Of a stretch of 64,000 bases of DNA, positions 11,390-26,275 are shown in pieces. The notes under the pieces were generated by a model. That model ran no database searches and was not told where the DNA came from. It was given only the letters and a program-made list of their open reading frames with translations. The position numbers and the translations under genes are program-made. The stretch is from Sclerodactyla briareus (taxonomy: Eukaryota; Echinodermata; Holothuroidea; Dendrochirotida; Sclerodactylidae). The stretch covers positions 124,001 to 188,000 of the forward strand of contig JAODTK010003776.1 of assembly GCA_026419785.1 (NCBI GenBank). Reading direction: 5' to 3'. How positions within the stretch are numbered: the first letter of the stretch is position 1; the number at the start of each line of letters is the position of its first letter.

Positions 11390-12680
11390 AAACTAGGCGT
11401 AATATTGGTTTTCAATTAGATCTCTCGGGGTGTTCGATAACGACCATTCCATTTTCACATCCCGCCTGAAAGATGACTTTGGCATCTACGACACGCCCTT
11501 GATTGATTTCAATCATATAATCGGTGCGCGCTTTAAAGTAAAAGCTGGCTCACAAAACTCCTGATATCCATGATCTTAGGTATTGTGTATCCAACTGGGT
11601 CGCGTGCTTGGGCCGACACTATTTTCTTGCTACACATGCACAGCTCACTGCTGTCATCACTCAGAACCATGATGTGTTCAGTCACTTTCATGCTGACGAC
11701 CCTCAACTGTGGTTTCCCCTTTGAAATAGTGACTATGACGCTTTGCCGATGGCTATCAGCCGTATGAAGTTGTATCCGTGAGTCCGTGTGTGGCTACGTA
11801 ACTAAGCCAGCTGAATGTTAGATGAATCAAATACTGTGTTTCTGGTGCTTATACCTCCTTCTATCCCCAGATCAGCTTTCAAATCCCTCCATTGAAGTCG
11901 GGGGTCTTCACGTATCCCTCCAGCAACTACTTCCAGAAACTTGGGAGTTGTATTTGATCAGGGTAATTCATTACCACTTCTAGCACGTTCTCGAAGAGAT
12001 CCTTTCAATCTTCGCTCAATCGCCCCTCGACCAGAGTACCTCCCTCCTGAGCACATTAGCTCCCCTCATTCAACGCAGTGTAACTTCTAGATCGATTCCT
12101 GCAGCTCAGTCCTGTAAGGGGTTCCCAAATTACGAAATTAACTGTTTACATAAACTTCTAAACCAGGCTGTAGTCTCTTCACACATACCGGGTAAATACG
12201 ACTACATACTCCCGTCCTCCTAAACTGCAATGGCTTTCCCTGTCTATCACAAATCCAGTTCAAAATCCTCACACTCGCTCATAAGGTAATTTTATATGGG
12301 ACTTGCCGCCACGCTACCTTCTCTTCCTAGGCCTCAACAGTCTCGTATCACTCGCTCAACATCAGCTCGCTTTACTTTACTTCGGCGAAGAAGTAAAAAG
12401 CGTTCGCCGGAGACCGTGCTTTCACCATTTTGCGCTTCCTTTCTTCAGCTTTTGATTCCCTTCCTGATATACGTGCCATCGCAGACACGATTGCATTCCA
12501 ATGGCTCTTATGACTTACCTTTTCTTGGATTCCTTCTCATTAATTGTCTATTTTGTAGTTTCCTCTCTATCTCCTCGTTTTGTAAAGCGCGCACTGGCAA
12601 GCTCTAGGGCTTTAAATGGCGCTATATTACTGTGTGTAATTGTTATTATTAATTATCATTTTATTATTATTAAAATGAAA
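11390..12680 (+). mobile_element. L2/CR1-like LINE, truncated and frameshifted RT plus 3' end
   Basis: This is a decayed non-LTR retrotransposon. In shifting frames one sees palm motif A (DLSGVFDNDHS, about 11418-11450), then TSRLKDDFGIYD, the region before the active site (GP.LFLLHMHSSLLSSL, about 11608-11660), and the catalytic motif FHADDPQLW at 11686-11712, the counterpart of YADDTQLY. A C-terminal portion follows: NLGVVFDQ near 11940, LTLAHKVIL near 12270, and a final ALMTYLFLDSF at about 12500. The element ends CKARTGKL, then GGCGCTATA and a (TTA)n tail at 12640-12680, as L2-type elements do. The N-terminal endonuclease half is missing. Family RT would copy its RNA at a nick; this copy cannot. 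Clade is inferred from motifs only. Confidence 0.8.
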
Positions 12681-13238
12681 CACTTACATACACAGTTCAG
12701 TTCCCATGTTTTGTCCATGTGTGAAATACCTAATGAACCTGAATTAGGCCCAGTAGCTTCTGTAATTTGGGTGACCGCCGCTATCACTTTCACCAGATGA
12801 TCTTTGTCACTTAACTTATGTTAACCTACTTACTCGACCCATTGTCTGTACGCAGGTGTCTGTTTTCTGCAGTTATAGGCTGTCGCATAAGGCGTTCTTG
12901 CTGTTCGAATATGTCGCACGTTTTCCCTCACTACCTGTGCCGATTTTTTTTTACCTCACCTGCGTTCGTCGTGTGCCGTAGCACCCGTCAGGGCAGTTTG
13001 CCCATACGCCTAGTCGTAGTGTATGTGGACTCATCTCGTGTAACCTGTTGTTTGGTCATTTTTTAAATAATTATGCTCCGAATTTTTTTTTGCCGGGTCC
13101 AAAATGTTCTATTGCTTCCAGGTATTTTTTGGCATATTTTTGTTTATTTTCGCTGTTATAATTACTGTTTACCTAAACCATTCGTATCCAACCCTGAGGA
13201 GGAACTAATGTTAATTTGATTTTTTTGATTCCGTTTGT
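12681..13238. other. Unassigned DNA between two LINEs
   Basis: T-rich, with short unrecognised open frames on the + strand. It may include untranslated sequence of neighbouring elements, but no motif decides. Confidence 0.25.
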
Positions 13239-13341
13239 AGTTCAGTTCAGTTTAGTTTCTGGAAGGTTAGTTTATTTAGTTTAGTTTAGTTGGTTTGAGT
13301 TTAGTTTAGTTTTTAGTTTAGTTCATTTTAGTTTAGTTCCG
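13239..13341 (-). repeat. (AACTA)n-like 3' tail of the CR1-like element
   Basis: A run of TTTAGTTTAG / AGTTTAGTT words sits directly at the 3' end of the minus-strand CR1-like element. The + copy ends with CCAACTAACTAAACTA at about 49494-49509, so this tail type is a property of the family. Confidence 0.65.
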
Positions 13342-14010
13342 TGAAAAAGGGTCCGGAAAGACTAATCCTCATGAGAGATTCCTGAAGCACAACATCCCAA
13401 AAGGGAAGAAAACCTACTGTTGCTGAACCCAGTATGTTCCCCAAATCCCAGGAAGAAAAATGAGACCAAACTTGAACTAAATAATTCGCCCGTGATTCCT
13501 GTGAAAAAAAAAACAAGACTTGTTCTGGAACGCATTCACACCTCTTAGCCGAACAAGTTTTCAGGGAGGCTATTCCACCATTAATAACTCTCTGGGGCGA
13601 TAATAATTATTTCCGAAATGTCATCTACGCGTTTTACCACTAGCTTTGAGGCAATGAACCTTATTGGTGGTAACTTGGAAAAACACATCAACGAAATAAG
13701 TGGAGGAAAGGCCAACGATCCATGAACAATTTTGACAACTTTAATCAAATCACCTCGAAATCGTAAAGGTAATCTCTAAGACAATGATAATCTATTGGAC
13801 CTCCGCTGAACTTTCACTACCTGCTTGTCTTTCGAGAACTATGGGATTCCATACTTGGACAGGATACAGGTGAGGTCTCACCAATGCTTAAACAGCCCGA
13901 TAACAATATCTTTACCCAGAACTGAAGTAATCAAGCCAAGAAACCATAACCTTTCCTCGGCAGCTAACAGACAGAGGACATATATTTGTTCAGGCTGTAC
14001 GTGTTTTTGG
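13239..14010 (-). mobile_element. CR1-like LINE, 5'-truncated (C-terminal RT region and 3' tail)
   Basis: On the minus strand, frames broken by stops encode AAEERLWFLGLI (about 13935-13970), DIVIGLFKHW (about 13880-13910), SKDKQV (about 13815-13840), GDLIKVVKIVHG (about 13718-13758) and WNSLPENL (about 13553-13585). These match the order of the CR1 C-terminal region. The same order appears in the + copy at 48690-49505. The 3' end is a (AACTA)n-like tail at 13239-13341 (TTTAGTTTAG on the + strand). The RT catalytic core and endonuclease are absent, so this is a dead 5'-truncated insertion. The 5' edge abuts a degenerate CA tract (14010-14060). Confidence 0.72.
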
Positions 14011-14060
14011 TGTGTGTGTGTCGCTGTGAGTGTGTGCGTATTGTGGTGTTTTGTGTTTTT

Positions 14061-14977
14061 TGTGACCCACCCCTTGCCTTGTCCCTGACGATGTCCGAGA
14101 ACGCAAATATGTATCAACTTCATATTCGGGTGAGAAAAAACTACTGTCAAGAAAAAATGTCATTACTGAAAAGTGTTTGTCCCATGATATCCGAAGGTGG
14201 TAAACACAATCGAAATGAATTTTACCTCATAGAGAGATGACCCGACGGGTACTAATTGAGTAATTCAGTTTGCAAGTTTCAATTTTTTTCCTACGATCCC
14301 CAAAACCATTTGCAACAAATACATGTTTAACAAATATACCTTAAAAATCAAAAAATGTATTTGGCTACATAACGTCACTGTGAGGAAGTAGAAGGAACCT
14401 AAAGAATGGAAACTTTCTAGTCTGGTGGCACTTCGTGAATTTTAGTTAAAACTACAGAACTTAAAATGGTTTGATTAAAGGAGGGGCGGGGCAAGGAGTT
14501 AGTTAGTGTATTGTTTCCAGGCAAAATGATTTCTAAGTTTTCTCTTGAACATACTGAGAGTTGGCGAATTTTTTAATGCAAGGGGCAGTGAATTCCTGAA
14601 ATGAACCCCGATACTTCGTATTAGGGAATGTCCCGAACAGTCGGTAGTATGGTTACGAAGCGAATGTCGATTTCGAGTGTTATAAAATCATGATATCTAT
14701 GATTTGTATCATAAAAACCATAAATGAAACAGGCATATGTCGTGGTGAAAATTTAATATAGAAACATTCCAAGTTGGTGGATTATATGATCGGAAATGTC
14801 AAAATCTCAGTCTCTAAATAATCCCGTAGTCCCTCTGTCCTATATGGTAGCGTTACAAAATATTTCGGACAATTTCTTTTTTTTGAATTTAGATACATTT
14901 TCAAGAGTTTAATTTTTGGTATTGCCCCATATAGGAGCTATAAGATAGATAAAGTGGAGTACCTAGTGTGTTTACGG
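14061..14977. other. Unassigned AT-rich DNA between CR1 fragments
   Basis: No motif was recognised. It separates the longer CR1-like element from the 130 bp CR1 fragment next to the TG tract. Confidence 0.3.
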
Positions 14978-17690
<2,713 letters not shown>

Positions 17691-18319
17691 TATGTTTACG
17701 TTAGTGATCTATAGAGTACTAGGAATTTCTCCATTACATCTACTCTACGGAGATGATTGACGTAAATACGTACAATTTCATCAACACAATATGTGTTCAA
17801 GATCTGCTTCAAATGTGGTACTGCGTTGGAATGGACACATGTGATTTAGAATTTTTGTTTGTAGGGGGTTTTTTTAAAAAAAATCTAAAAATTGTCCAAG
17901 GTTTTTTTTTTTGCGAGTAAAGAGTCATCACAGGTAACTTCATCGCATCAGACTTCCGTTCGCGTAGATTGGGGGGAATCTCCCTAATTTTTATAGGATT
18001 TAGCAGAGGCCGTGAGATAATAAAATATGCAAGTCGACAAAAGAAGTTCTCATCTTCAAAAAAAATTGTGCTCTCTGTAATATTTGATCTAATTTAACAG
18101 GAACTCATATAACTTTTTTCCTTCTGCGAAAACGAAACACCTCATTAGAATCGTACACGGTTGCTGGAAACATATTTAGTATCGTCCAATTTCATGTTTT
18201 GTTTTTTCAAAGAGATATGATCCAGTTTTTGGCCTTTATTCGTTCTATAGATTAGGCGTGGAACCCGACGTCGTGGGTTTGGACTCCGGGCGTGGGGTGT
18301 TGGTTACTTCTCTAACACG
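17691..18319. other. Unassigned DNA; tRNA-like B-box word at about 18268-18282
   Basis: The stretch GTCGTGGGTTTGGACTCC near 18264-18282 resembles a mutated pol III B box and might be a SINE remnant. No A box or cloverleaf was found. The rest is AT-rich with no motif. Confidence 0.25.
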
Positions 18320-18555
18320 GTAAACAGTCACCTGTAGGAACTGTAGCTACTGTATAATTCACAGTATAATCCCTGTAAATTTATAGCAAACCACGGTAAC
18401 TTCTACAGTAAGCGATATAAATTTACAGTAAAATTGTTTACTGTAGAGTTCCATCTGTTGTTTTCGTATAATTTGCCATAAGTTACTCGCAACTCAATTT
18501 AAAGTAATCACTGACAACTCTGCTGCAACTCGACAGTAAGTTATTTACAGTGTAG
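18320..18555. repeat. Short element rich in ACAGTAA / TTACTGT words
   Basis: Words such as TTACAGTAAAATTGTTTACT, TTCTACAGTAAG and TACTGTATAATTCACAGTA occur in both orientations, so the region is internally self-complementary. Similar AC-AGTAA palindromic repeats are common in animal genomes. Borders are approximate. Confidence 0.45.
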
Positions 18556-20907
18556 GGTCCTTGCTGGAAGATTCAAATCGTTCGTCATCTGGTAATCCGG
18601 CAGTTGGCTTGATAGACGTGTCCCAGCCCATTCAGCTGTGGTAGTGTTCCCCCATGGGCGAGGAACCTGCTGCAATCTACTGCCTGCTACTCTCGGCACC
18701 TTCATTGCCCTGCGTACCGAAGGTTGGCTGGAGAGCGAGGTCTCGGATGATGATCCTGTCAGATGGGGCGCTGTCATCGGCTTCATTCAACTCCCCTTAC
18801 TATATGGTTTGAACATATATTTCGATATTTGGATATTCTAACCTTTCCCCCCCTATGTTTCGACTTCGTAGGACTGATGATCACACCTGGAACTGGCCAC
18901 AATCAATGAAGAACATAATCACCCTGACAGCTCCTGGGCTGTCAAATTCCGGTGTCCCCACTGCAACTGAAGGCCATCTTTACAACTTACCATAACTTAC
19001 ACTTTTACCATTGGTAATGTCCTGTTTTCACAACATGTCAACTGCGGGCATTTGAATATTATGCTGAATCGAACCAACAGTCGACCGCAATAGATTAGAT
19101 AAGACGTGGGGCTGTTTCGCGTGTATTTAGGACGCTCCCGAAGAATGGGCTGCAATCAGATAGACATAACATTTTGGCAGAATGGTATAGTATTCATCAT
19201 TCTCATTGACATTTTCAGACTGCTTCCATTTTCCCAGAAATGATCTGTTTATCCACTATAAGCCGTATTGCCTGTGTCGTTAATGGATAACAGTGCTTGA
19301 TTTTGTGAATGCGGGGAAATAACTCAGACACATGTATTTTTCGAATATCCCTCATTATTTCGTTCACGACGTTAAATAAAATCCCATTACTAAGACTAAG
19401 TCCCCCCATCACCAGCCAAGAACTACAACTGTAGAACAGAATCGCACGTTGCAACTACTTTTTCGTGCGTTTTCCGCAAATGACTCATACCGAGGAAAGG
19501 CGTTCACGAGTGTTACAAGATCAATCTGTCGGGACTGACAGTCATTCTGGTGATGTTACCGCAAATTGTTTTACTACTGGTTTAAATCTAACACAATCTG
19601 TGGTCCTCGATAAAGACTGCGATTTAATGATCTATCAGGGATACGATTATTGTAGTAAAAGCACGATCTTTACCCATACTGCAGACAATGAAAAAGTAAA
19701 CATAACAACTGCATTTTGCTCAGTGCAATTAATAGTGTCCTATATGACCAGCATTACAACAACTAACTTCAGTCGTCATCGTCAGCACCACATTTTTTTG
19801 GAACTGGGATTTTGAAAGAAAAACCAAAACTGTATAAAAAGATGGATGACGTGTACTTTATTTATCAACCCCGCTCAGATATCGCGATCGTCAAACACTC
19901 ACAATCTTGTGATCCATGACCCCATATCCATCCAGAGTTTCAACCATCTCAGAATTCGCATGACGGATAGTCATCAATGACACTGTCCGAGGTCAACGAA
20001 TGACTCGGAGACTTTGAAGACACGTTCTCGCTCAACATATGAAGACTCAACATCACTGCCGAATTCATCGAACTATCGAATTTCATACTCTTGGCCCATG
20101 GCCCACCTCGAAACCCGCAAAGAACGATAAATCCTTAAAAATCAAACCCGTGAATCGGCAATTTCGGCAAATAATGCCATCATCAATCCACAACCTTGAA
20201 CCTCATCGAACGGAACCGTCAGTTTTATCCGAAATCCTCTCTTCAATCCAGTCCATACGTGTTGAAGATTTGTTTGGAGCTATTAACTCCTACATGTAAA
20301 CATTACTCCGATCAGCGAGTTGGTCGCAAGATCGTCGGGGCATCATCAACCTCATACGACAACCACATATAATAAATTGGAACGATTCGTTTTTCGTGGT
20401 GTTGCATTTTAGCCTTCTGTTTGTGAAAGAAATAGGCTTTCCTTAAGTAACTGCTACTAACAACCGTGGTTCAGCAAGGTCCGAAAAGAACTGCTCAGTC
20501 GCGATGAAATCATATTTGATTTCCAATAACCGAACAATCCCCTCACCTAACTTGATGCAAACTGTGATTTGTTAGACCCCTACCGCAAGCCTATAGCACT
20601 TTCCATTACAGCAACGCATTTTCACCTCCTACACTGGGCAGCGACAGCGCATTTGTCACGTGATTTATATTTGGACTGCTTTGATTTTGAGAAATATGAC
20701 TGCATGAGTATTTTTTAGGAAAAGCAAATAGGTGACCTGGACCGTAATTTTTGTGCTGATATAATATCTTGTTGTGTTATTTTTTTTTAAGTATTTTTTT
20801 AAACCTCTTTAATACACCGGTGAATAATTTTGCAATCCTTTTATAATAAACCACACAGTCTATCAAATATTCGAAATTAATGCAAGGGAGCGCCTGGCCA
20901 ACTGGGG
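18556..20907. other. Long stretch without recognisable genes or repeats
   Basis: Open frames up to 116 codons (19465-19815 +) show no domain, no convincing signal peptide and no paralogue in the window. Short lengths are within chance for a 64 kb window. Nothing is annotated. Confidence 0.3.
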
Positions 20908-21094
20908 CAGGGGCGGAGTGGGTGGATGGGAGGACTTCCTCACTTTCCGGAGATTTAAAATGACTTCCTCTAAATTTCTACAAATCCCTTTGAGCGAGAT
21001 TTTTTCTTACAGAGTATGGTAGGCCACTTTTGTCTACTCGATTCTCGAACTCCCCCTCCCTCCACTTTTCGAGAAGGCTGTGGCGCCGCCTCTG
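20908..21094. mobile_element. Small inverted-repeat element (~187 bp)
   Basis: It begins CAGGGGCGG and ends CCGCCTCTG, giving 9 bp terminal inverted repeats with one mismatch, plus GC-rich subterminal sequence GTGGCGCCG. Ends of the CAGNGGCGG type are frequent in non-autonomous animal DNA transposons. No clear target-site duplication was found, so confidence is limited. Confidence 0.4.
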
Positions 21095-21209
21095 AATTTT
21101 GAAGTTGAAGAATTATTCAATTCTTTGCAGCTTTCCTATTTCTCCATGGGATAAGTTTTTTGTACCACGCTTTTCTTTTCATATAAATGCATCTCGATCA
21201 GCGTTCGCT

Positions 21210-21860
21210 GAAATGATATCCCGCAACACTGGAAGTGTTCGGGGATATTATGATTTCGGGGGTGTGCCGCGCGCCCACCACCACCACCGCATCCACCACC
21301 ACCACCACCGCCGCCACCACCACCACCGCCGCCACCACCACCACCACCGCCGCCCGCCGGAAATTCTAGCCGTTATCGAAATAACTCTTTATTGCTTCAT
21401 CCGATTGATCTGACGTGGTACACATGTCTTCCTGGTAAAGATCGGAATGAGTTTTCAAATAAAAAGTGGGCATAACTGTATGTCTGCTGCCCTCTATTTT
21501 GCATTTTTCACACGAAAATACTGGGTTTATCCGATTTGCATGAAACTTGGTGGGTGTGGACAAAAGTTTGGTCCCCAAAAACATGACATGATTCAAGGTC
21601 ATCAGTGGTAAAATTTATGTTGTTTTCCCCTGTGAAAATACAGAGTAAGTCCGATTCACATAAAACTTGGTGGGTGGGGACGGAAGTTGGTCCCGAAAAG
21701 CATGACAGTAATTTCAAGGTCATCAGAGGTTAATTTTTTCGGCGATTTTTCTAACTTTGTCGGATTCGAACAACGCGGTGGATGTGGACTGTTGTTAGTT
21801 CTGAACAGATGAAGACCATATCAAGGTCACAGGAGGTCAATTTTGCATACCGTGAACTGG
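21210..21860 (+). repeat. Hairpin-ended repeat with ~115 bp tandem subunits, copy 2
   Basis: Inverted counterpart of 4390-4910. It opens with the hairpin ATATCCCGCAACACT / AGTGTTCGGGGATAT (21217-21252). Then come a (CCA/CCG)n tract and three or four ~115 bp subunits, each with AAACTTGGTGGGTG, GGACxxAAGTTxGGTCCC and TCAAGGTCATCAG. In this copy the trinucleotide tract is expanded at the position where copy 1 has GGCAGCGGAGGAGACGGC (near 4835). Confidence 0.72.
21275..21360. repeat. (CCA/CCG)n trinucleotide microsatellite
   Basis: CACCACCACC blocks alternate with CGCCGC blocks. Translated forward it gives a His-rich run, which is not taken as coding because it lies inside a repeat element. Confidence 0.9.
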
Positions 21861-22662
21861 GGAAACTTTGGCAGTAGGGGTAACTCATGGCAGGTACCAA
21901 AACGTGTTTTGGATTGCGCCCTCTTCTAGTGCGCGTGGTAGAGGTGTGTGTTAATGTTCTTATTCAAAGTTGCAACAATTAAAATACTGTGATAACTGTA
22001 CGGTTCATATTTTTTTTTTTTTTTTTTGGTGACAAAATTAGACAGAATTTAGATATATTCCCCCCTAATTTATATATTTCGAAATGCACCTAAATATATG
22101 CCTCTAGTTACGGCAACTAGAACTGTAATAAATATGCGCGTTCCTTCTGATTTCCAGCATTTTGGAATGCAAGTCCACGTTAAGTACCGACGAACTTATC
22201 ATTGTTCACGTGAAAACTGGTCTTTCTGAAAACTGTGACGTCACATAAGGCCGTCAAATATGGCGAACATGTAATCATGTTTCGCTTCTTAAATTATTGC
22301 TAGTCTGCTCCGCCCAAGCAATTAAGGATTGCACAGCAATGAATTTACGAATGAAACAGATAGAGAGCTTTTTTCTGAGTATTTTTTTTTCTTAAAATTA
22401 ATTCACAAATTTCACAGATAAAGTATATTGTGTATCTACAAAAGGCACATAGCAATTTCGCGGAACCGGACACCCACCCCCCTGTACACCAAAAACCCCA
22501 TGCCACACTTTCATTAAGATGTGACACGGGGAAGATATGGTCTGTTTTGTATTTAAAAGACACTAATGAATATAGCATTATCGCAAATTTACATGCCTTA
22601 CATACTATATTATTTTTGTTTAGTCGCGTTAATTTATGCCCGGCGTTATAAACAATTGTGTA
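21861..22662. other. Unassigned AT-rich DNA
   Basis: It contains poly-T near 22010-22027 and another T-rich run near 22382. No gene or repeat family was recognised. Confidence 0.3.
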
Positions 22663-23309
22663 GCCGTTTCTCGAGATAGGTCATGTAGCAGTGTTTTTCG
22701 CCCGCCCGCGTGTCCGCGTGGTATTCGCAATCAATTCCCGGGGATTTCCTGCAATCTTACCGGCTTGAAGCGGGATAATGGAGAGTAGAGGACAATTTTA
22801 GGTCAAATAATGTTCCAAACAGCATTTCAACGTTTCAACACGCGGGATGAGATTTTATACAGATTGTGTCTAAATTCAATGGCCAGGACACCTCTATTTG
22901 AAACATATTTACATGTTTATGTTTAAACCGATGATATGTCAAGTATTTGCTAAATAAATCTCCAAAACCTGTCAATGTGAAGGTTTGATGGTGGGCCGTA
23001 ATCGTTGACATCAGAAACAATGGTTTTCAGAAAAATAAACACCGGTGTTTAGGTTTGAACACTAGTATGCGTCCGGTGTTTGATAAATAATAATAATAAT
23101 ATTTATATTAATGATAATAATAAAAATAACAACAATAATAAGAAAACATTAATAATAATAGTAGGGCTACAGCGCGTTCTTATATAGCGCAGAACCGTGC
23201 ACACTAATAGTGAGAAGACGAGAAAACACCCGCCCGCCCGCCCGCGTGCATGGGAACGAGTCTTCCAAAACGCCCGCCCGCCCGCCCGCGTGCATGAAAC
23301 TCAGCTGTA
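22663..23309. mobile_element. Doubled-terminus DNA element, copy 2 (left end missing)
   Basis: It aligns with copy 1 (3204-3960) from about 3328 onward, through TCATGTAGC, GGAGAGTAGAGGACAATTT and AATAATGTTCCAAACA. The right end again carries two successive terminal motifs, each CGCCCGCCCG…CGTGCATG followed by GAACG or AAACTCAGC. The left terminus is lost near 22663. Core AT-rich part includes (TAA)n at about 23085-23160. Confidence 0.78.
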
Positions 23310-24429
23310 GCAGTTTACATGACCAATTTCCTTTGCATGCCTTTGGACCCGGAGTCAGTCGGTGAAGGGAAGACTGGTTTGGGATGAATAGCCTCTCTCC
23401 ACACTAGGCTTTAGTAGTTGGCACGCTGTGTGTGAATCTTGTCAGCATCACTCGATGGTGGAATCGAGTTCGATGCCTAGCACATCGTGAACAGCTTCGC
23501 CCGGGCTTCGTCACAATTTGGGAATGATGGACTCGTAGATGTGACAGATGAAGTTTCGGCATCCCTGTTACATCCTCTGAAGAGTTGGCGACTTTCCAAG
23601 ATCATTCAATTAGATGATGGTGTGCAGTGAACAACCCATGCTGACGTATTGGAGTGTCCAGATAAGTATGAAACCGTCATCACATCCCGAGTGGCAAGGG
23701 AGGAATGCTAGCATGTTTGATAGACTCCGTCACTGGGGCCAAGATGATCCTGACGGGTGAATTGGAGCATAATCTTGGTTTCCCAGAGTACCCGCTTAGA
23801 CACCTAAAGCTACAAGTATGAAAAGGACCTAACGAAGGAAGAGATGCGTTTTTAAACCGTGATTTGAAAACTCACAACTATCCGCCTGGGACCTTACAGA
23901 AATAGAGGATTCGAATTAACGAGCAGCAGCATGAGAGAGAGAAAGAAGTTCACCCTCACGTAGTAGAAGTTCGTAGGAGGAAAGAGAGAACGGCAGGGCA
24001 AACTGGTCAGATCGTCGCTAATATAATAAGGAAGTATTGACGTTGTCGGAAATGTATTCGTGCCGTCTACGGGTGGAATAATTTCTACGAGATTGTCGAC
24101 CGCGAAAAATGGAGAAAACAAATTTGTAAGCGGGGGGGTCACATGCTGCTCACTTATGGCCTAATCCATATCCACATACGTAGTCCTACATCAGCATTCA
24201 GTACACTGCTGGGTTTTGTGTTAACAGTAGGCATACATTCTTGCTACGTTTTAGTACCGGTCTAGTACCGAGGACAAGACCCATTCATTAGGATGCGAGA
24301 CCAAAAGCAGGCTAATCGCTAATCGAACTGAGAATAGGTCCAATACCGGTCTCGGACACGCGCTCCATACGTGAGCCAACTCAAGGAACAAAAAGTAGCA
24401 ACAGGGTATGCTGACTAGCTGGGGCAGTC
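23310..24429. other. Unassigned DNA upstream of the RTE-like LINE
   Basis: No protein domain was recognised. The latter part may be degraded 5' sequence of the LINE that follows. Confidence 0.25.
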
Positions 24430-26175
24430 GATTGAGGTGATGGAACGGCGTAGGTGGGACCCGAGCAGGGATGGGCAAGCCCGCATCCTCAAGACAACAG
24501 AGGAGTGCATCCTGGAGCGTCATAGGAGGACCACTGGGGAAAAAACAAACACCTGGCAACGGGCCGGCTCACATCGGTGCAGAGCGACCTCACGCAATCG
24601 GCTTCTTCTGTGGTGTGGTGCCCACTGCCCAACTGTCAAGGTAGATGACGATGGTCGTGACCGAGGAAATCAAGGTCGGGGCACGGTGAGCGGGTATTTT
24701 GAGATTTGTCAAGGCTGAGCCCCCGGTCTGGGACAAATTTCGGATGGATACTGTTGCAATTCCAGAGGCTGAACCGCCTGTGGACTGTGACGTACCGGCT
24801 ATCAAGGAAACGTGAGGCATTGGAGCAGTTGATGGACGGAATCCCCGGGGTCTGTGGCATACATCCACAGATGCTCTGGACTGGTGGTCAGGCTGCTCTA
24901 GACGTCGTGAATGGCTTCTACTGCTCTTTTTTTTTGGGTTTTTTTTTTTTGGAGCCATGTGTCCAACGGACTGGAAAAAGGGAATGCAAAACACCGGGTT
25001 ACTTCTCCTCTCAGTAGATAGCATAGTCTTTGCTAGGGTCATCCTGAACAGAATCCGTTGTCACATGCTTGCCCATCAGCGTCCTGAGCCTAGTCGGGTT
25101 TCACTCCCAAGAAGTCCACTGAAGTCTTGGCTCTCGTGTACTGATAGGAAGCGATGCGGGAAGGGGGGTAGAGAATTGAGTAGAATCTTGTGGCTTTTTT
25201 TTTCTGCAAGGCTTTAAATTCTGTGTGTAGGGAGACTAGGGAGAATTTTCGAGCAGCGTGGTGTGCCAACTCGTCTTGTACATCTGATATCCTCTCTGTA
25301 TTCTGGAAGTGAGAGTGCTGTGGAGAGTGCTTTTGAAGTCTCTGACTTCTCCCCGTTGTCACCGGTGTGATAACGTCGTGGTACGCTGGCTCCAACCCGT
25401 TCAAACACGTGTATGGACTGGATTATGGAGAGGGTTGTGCATGGTACCGACCGTGGAGTCTCTTCTGTGGAGTCAGGGTTCTGGAATGGACTTCGCGAGT
25501 TTCTGGATTCTCTGGTTGATGCCCTTGGACACTTAGTCGAGAGGCAAATCCGTTGGGCTTTCAGGTGTTATAGGCCAAGATAAGATCCAGTCTTTCGGTG
25601 AATCTTGGACATGCTGTCCAAGTGTTGGACGAGATCGTGGAAGTCACGACGTCATTCGTTTACCTCAGCAGTGTCATTAGTGAAGAGACCTAGGCTCCTG
25701 TGTTTGCTCCAGTGTGCTTCCAGTGCTTGCTGTATTCCATATAGTTAGGCTTGACGCTCACTTTTGGGTGAGACGGCGTTGGATTCCTATTTCACTACCT
25801 CACTTCGTCGCATTCTCGGTTATCACGTATCTGATGCAGGGTTCTCGGGAAGGCGGGGTGTGAAGGTTGGCTGCGTATTCGTGATCGTCAATTGCTTTTT
25901 CTTTGGGCATATTGCGCCTTTTCCGGCGGACAACCCTGCCCACTGTGTCCTGTGGAACGGGATCCGGGCGGTTGGGGCTGACCGCCCGGGACGCCCGGTA
26001 GGCTCCTGGTTGGCGCAGCTTCAGGGTACCTCAGGGAGTGGAGGGGATGGACCGGGTCAGGCCCAAGCCTTGTCGCTTGCCCAGAGGAAGCCGGCGATTG
26101 GAAGCGGCGGTGGATGCCGGCTAGTTCCCCCCAGGCACGTGTCTCCATGAGACGTGAGTGAGTGAGTGGAGGTTG
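24430..26175 (+). mobile_element. RTE-like LINE, RT to C-terminus, frameshifted
   Basis: Successive frames carry: YFEICQGAEPPV..F (about 24690-24740); AIPEAEPPVDCDVPAI (about 24755-24805); GIPGVCGIHPQMLWTGGQ (about 24838-24895); a degraded WKKG…TLLSV..VFARVILNRIR (about 24965-25060); QRPE (25077-25090); EQRGVPTRLV..ISSLYSGSESAV (about 25250-25325); NTCMDWIM (about 25400-25425); LDSLVDALG (about 25505-25535); TSFVYLSSVI (about 25648-25680); SLRRILGYH (about 25797-25825); and RPGRPVGSWLAQLQ (about 25984-26025). Motif order matches a LINE family with a long post-RT domain. The last 128-codon piece (25764-26150) is still open. The element ends near a (GTGA)n tail at 26152-26170. The endonuclease is missing and the catalytic ADD is not readable, so it is dead. 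The clade name is tentative. Confidence 0.85.
26152..26170 (+). repeat. (GTGA)n-type 3' tail of the RTE-like LINE
   Basis: ACGTGAGTGAGTGAGTGG follows the end of the last open frame within a few bases. Short tandem tails of this kind are usual for LINEs that lack a poly-A tail. Confidence 0.55.
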
Positions 26176-26275
26176 AGTTAGTTAGAGAATTATTGAGACA
26201 GTGACGGGCGGTGTCAGGATTTCCCTGACGGGGGAGGGAGGCGGTTCTCTGAGAAAGAACGCCAGGTGTGACGAG

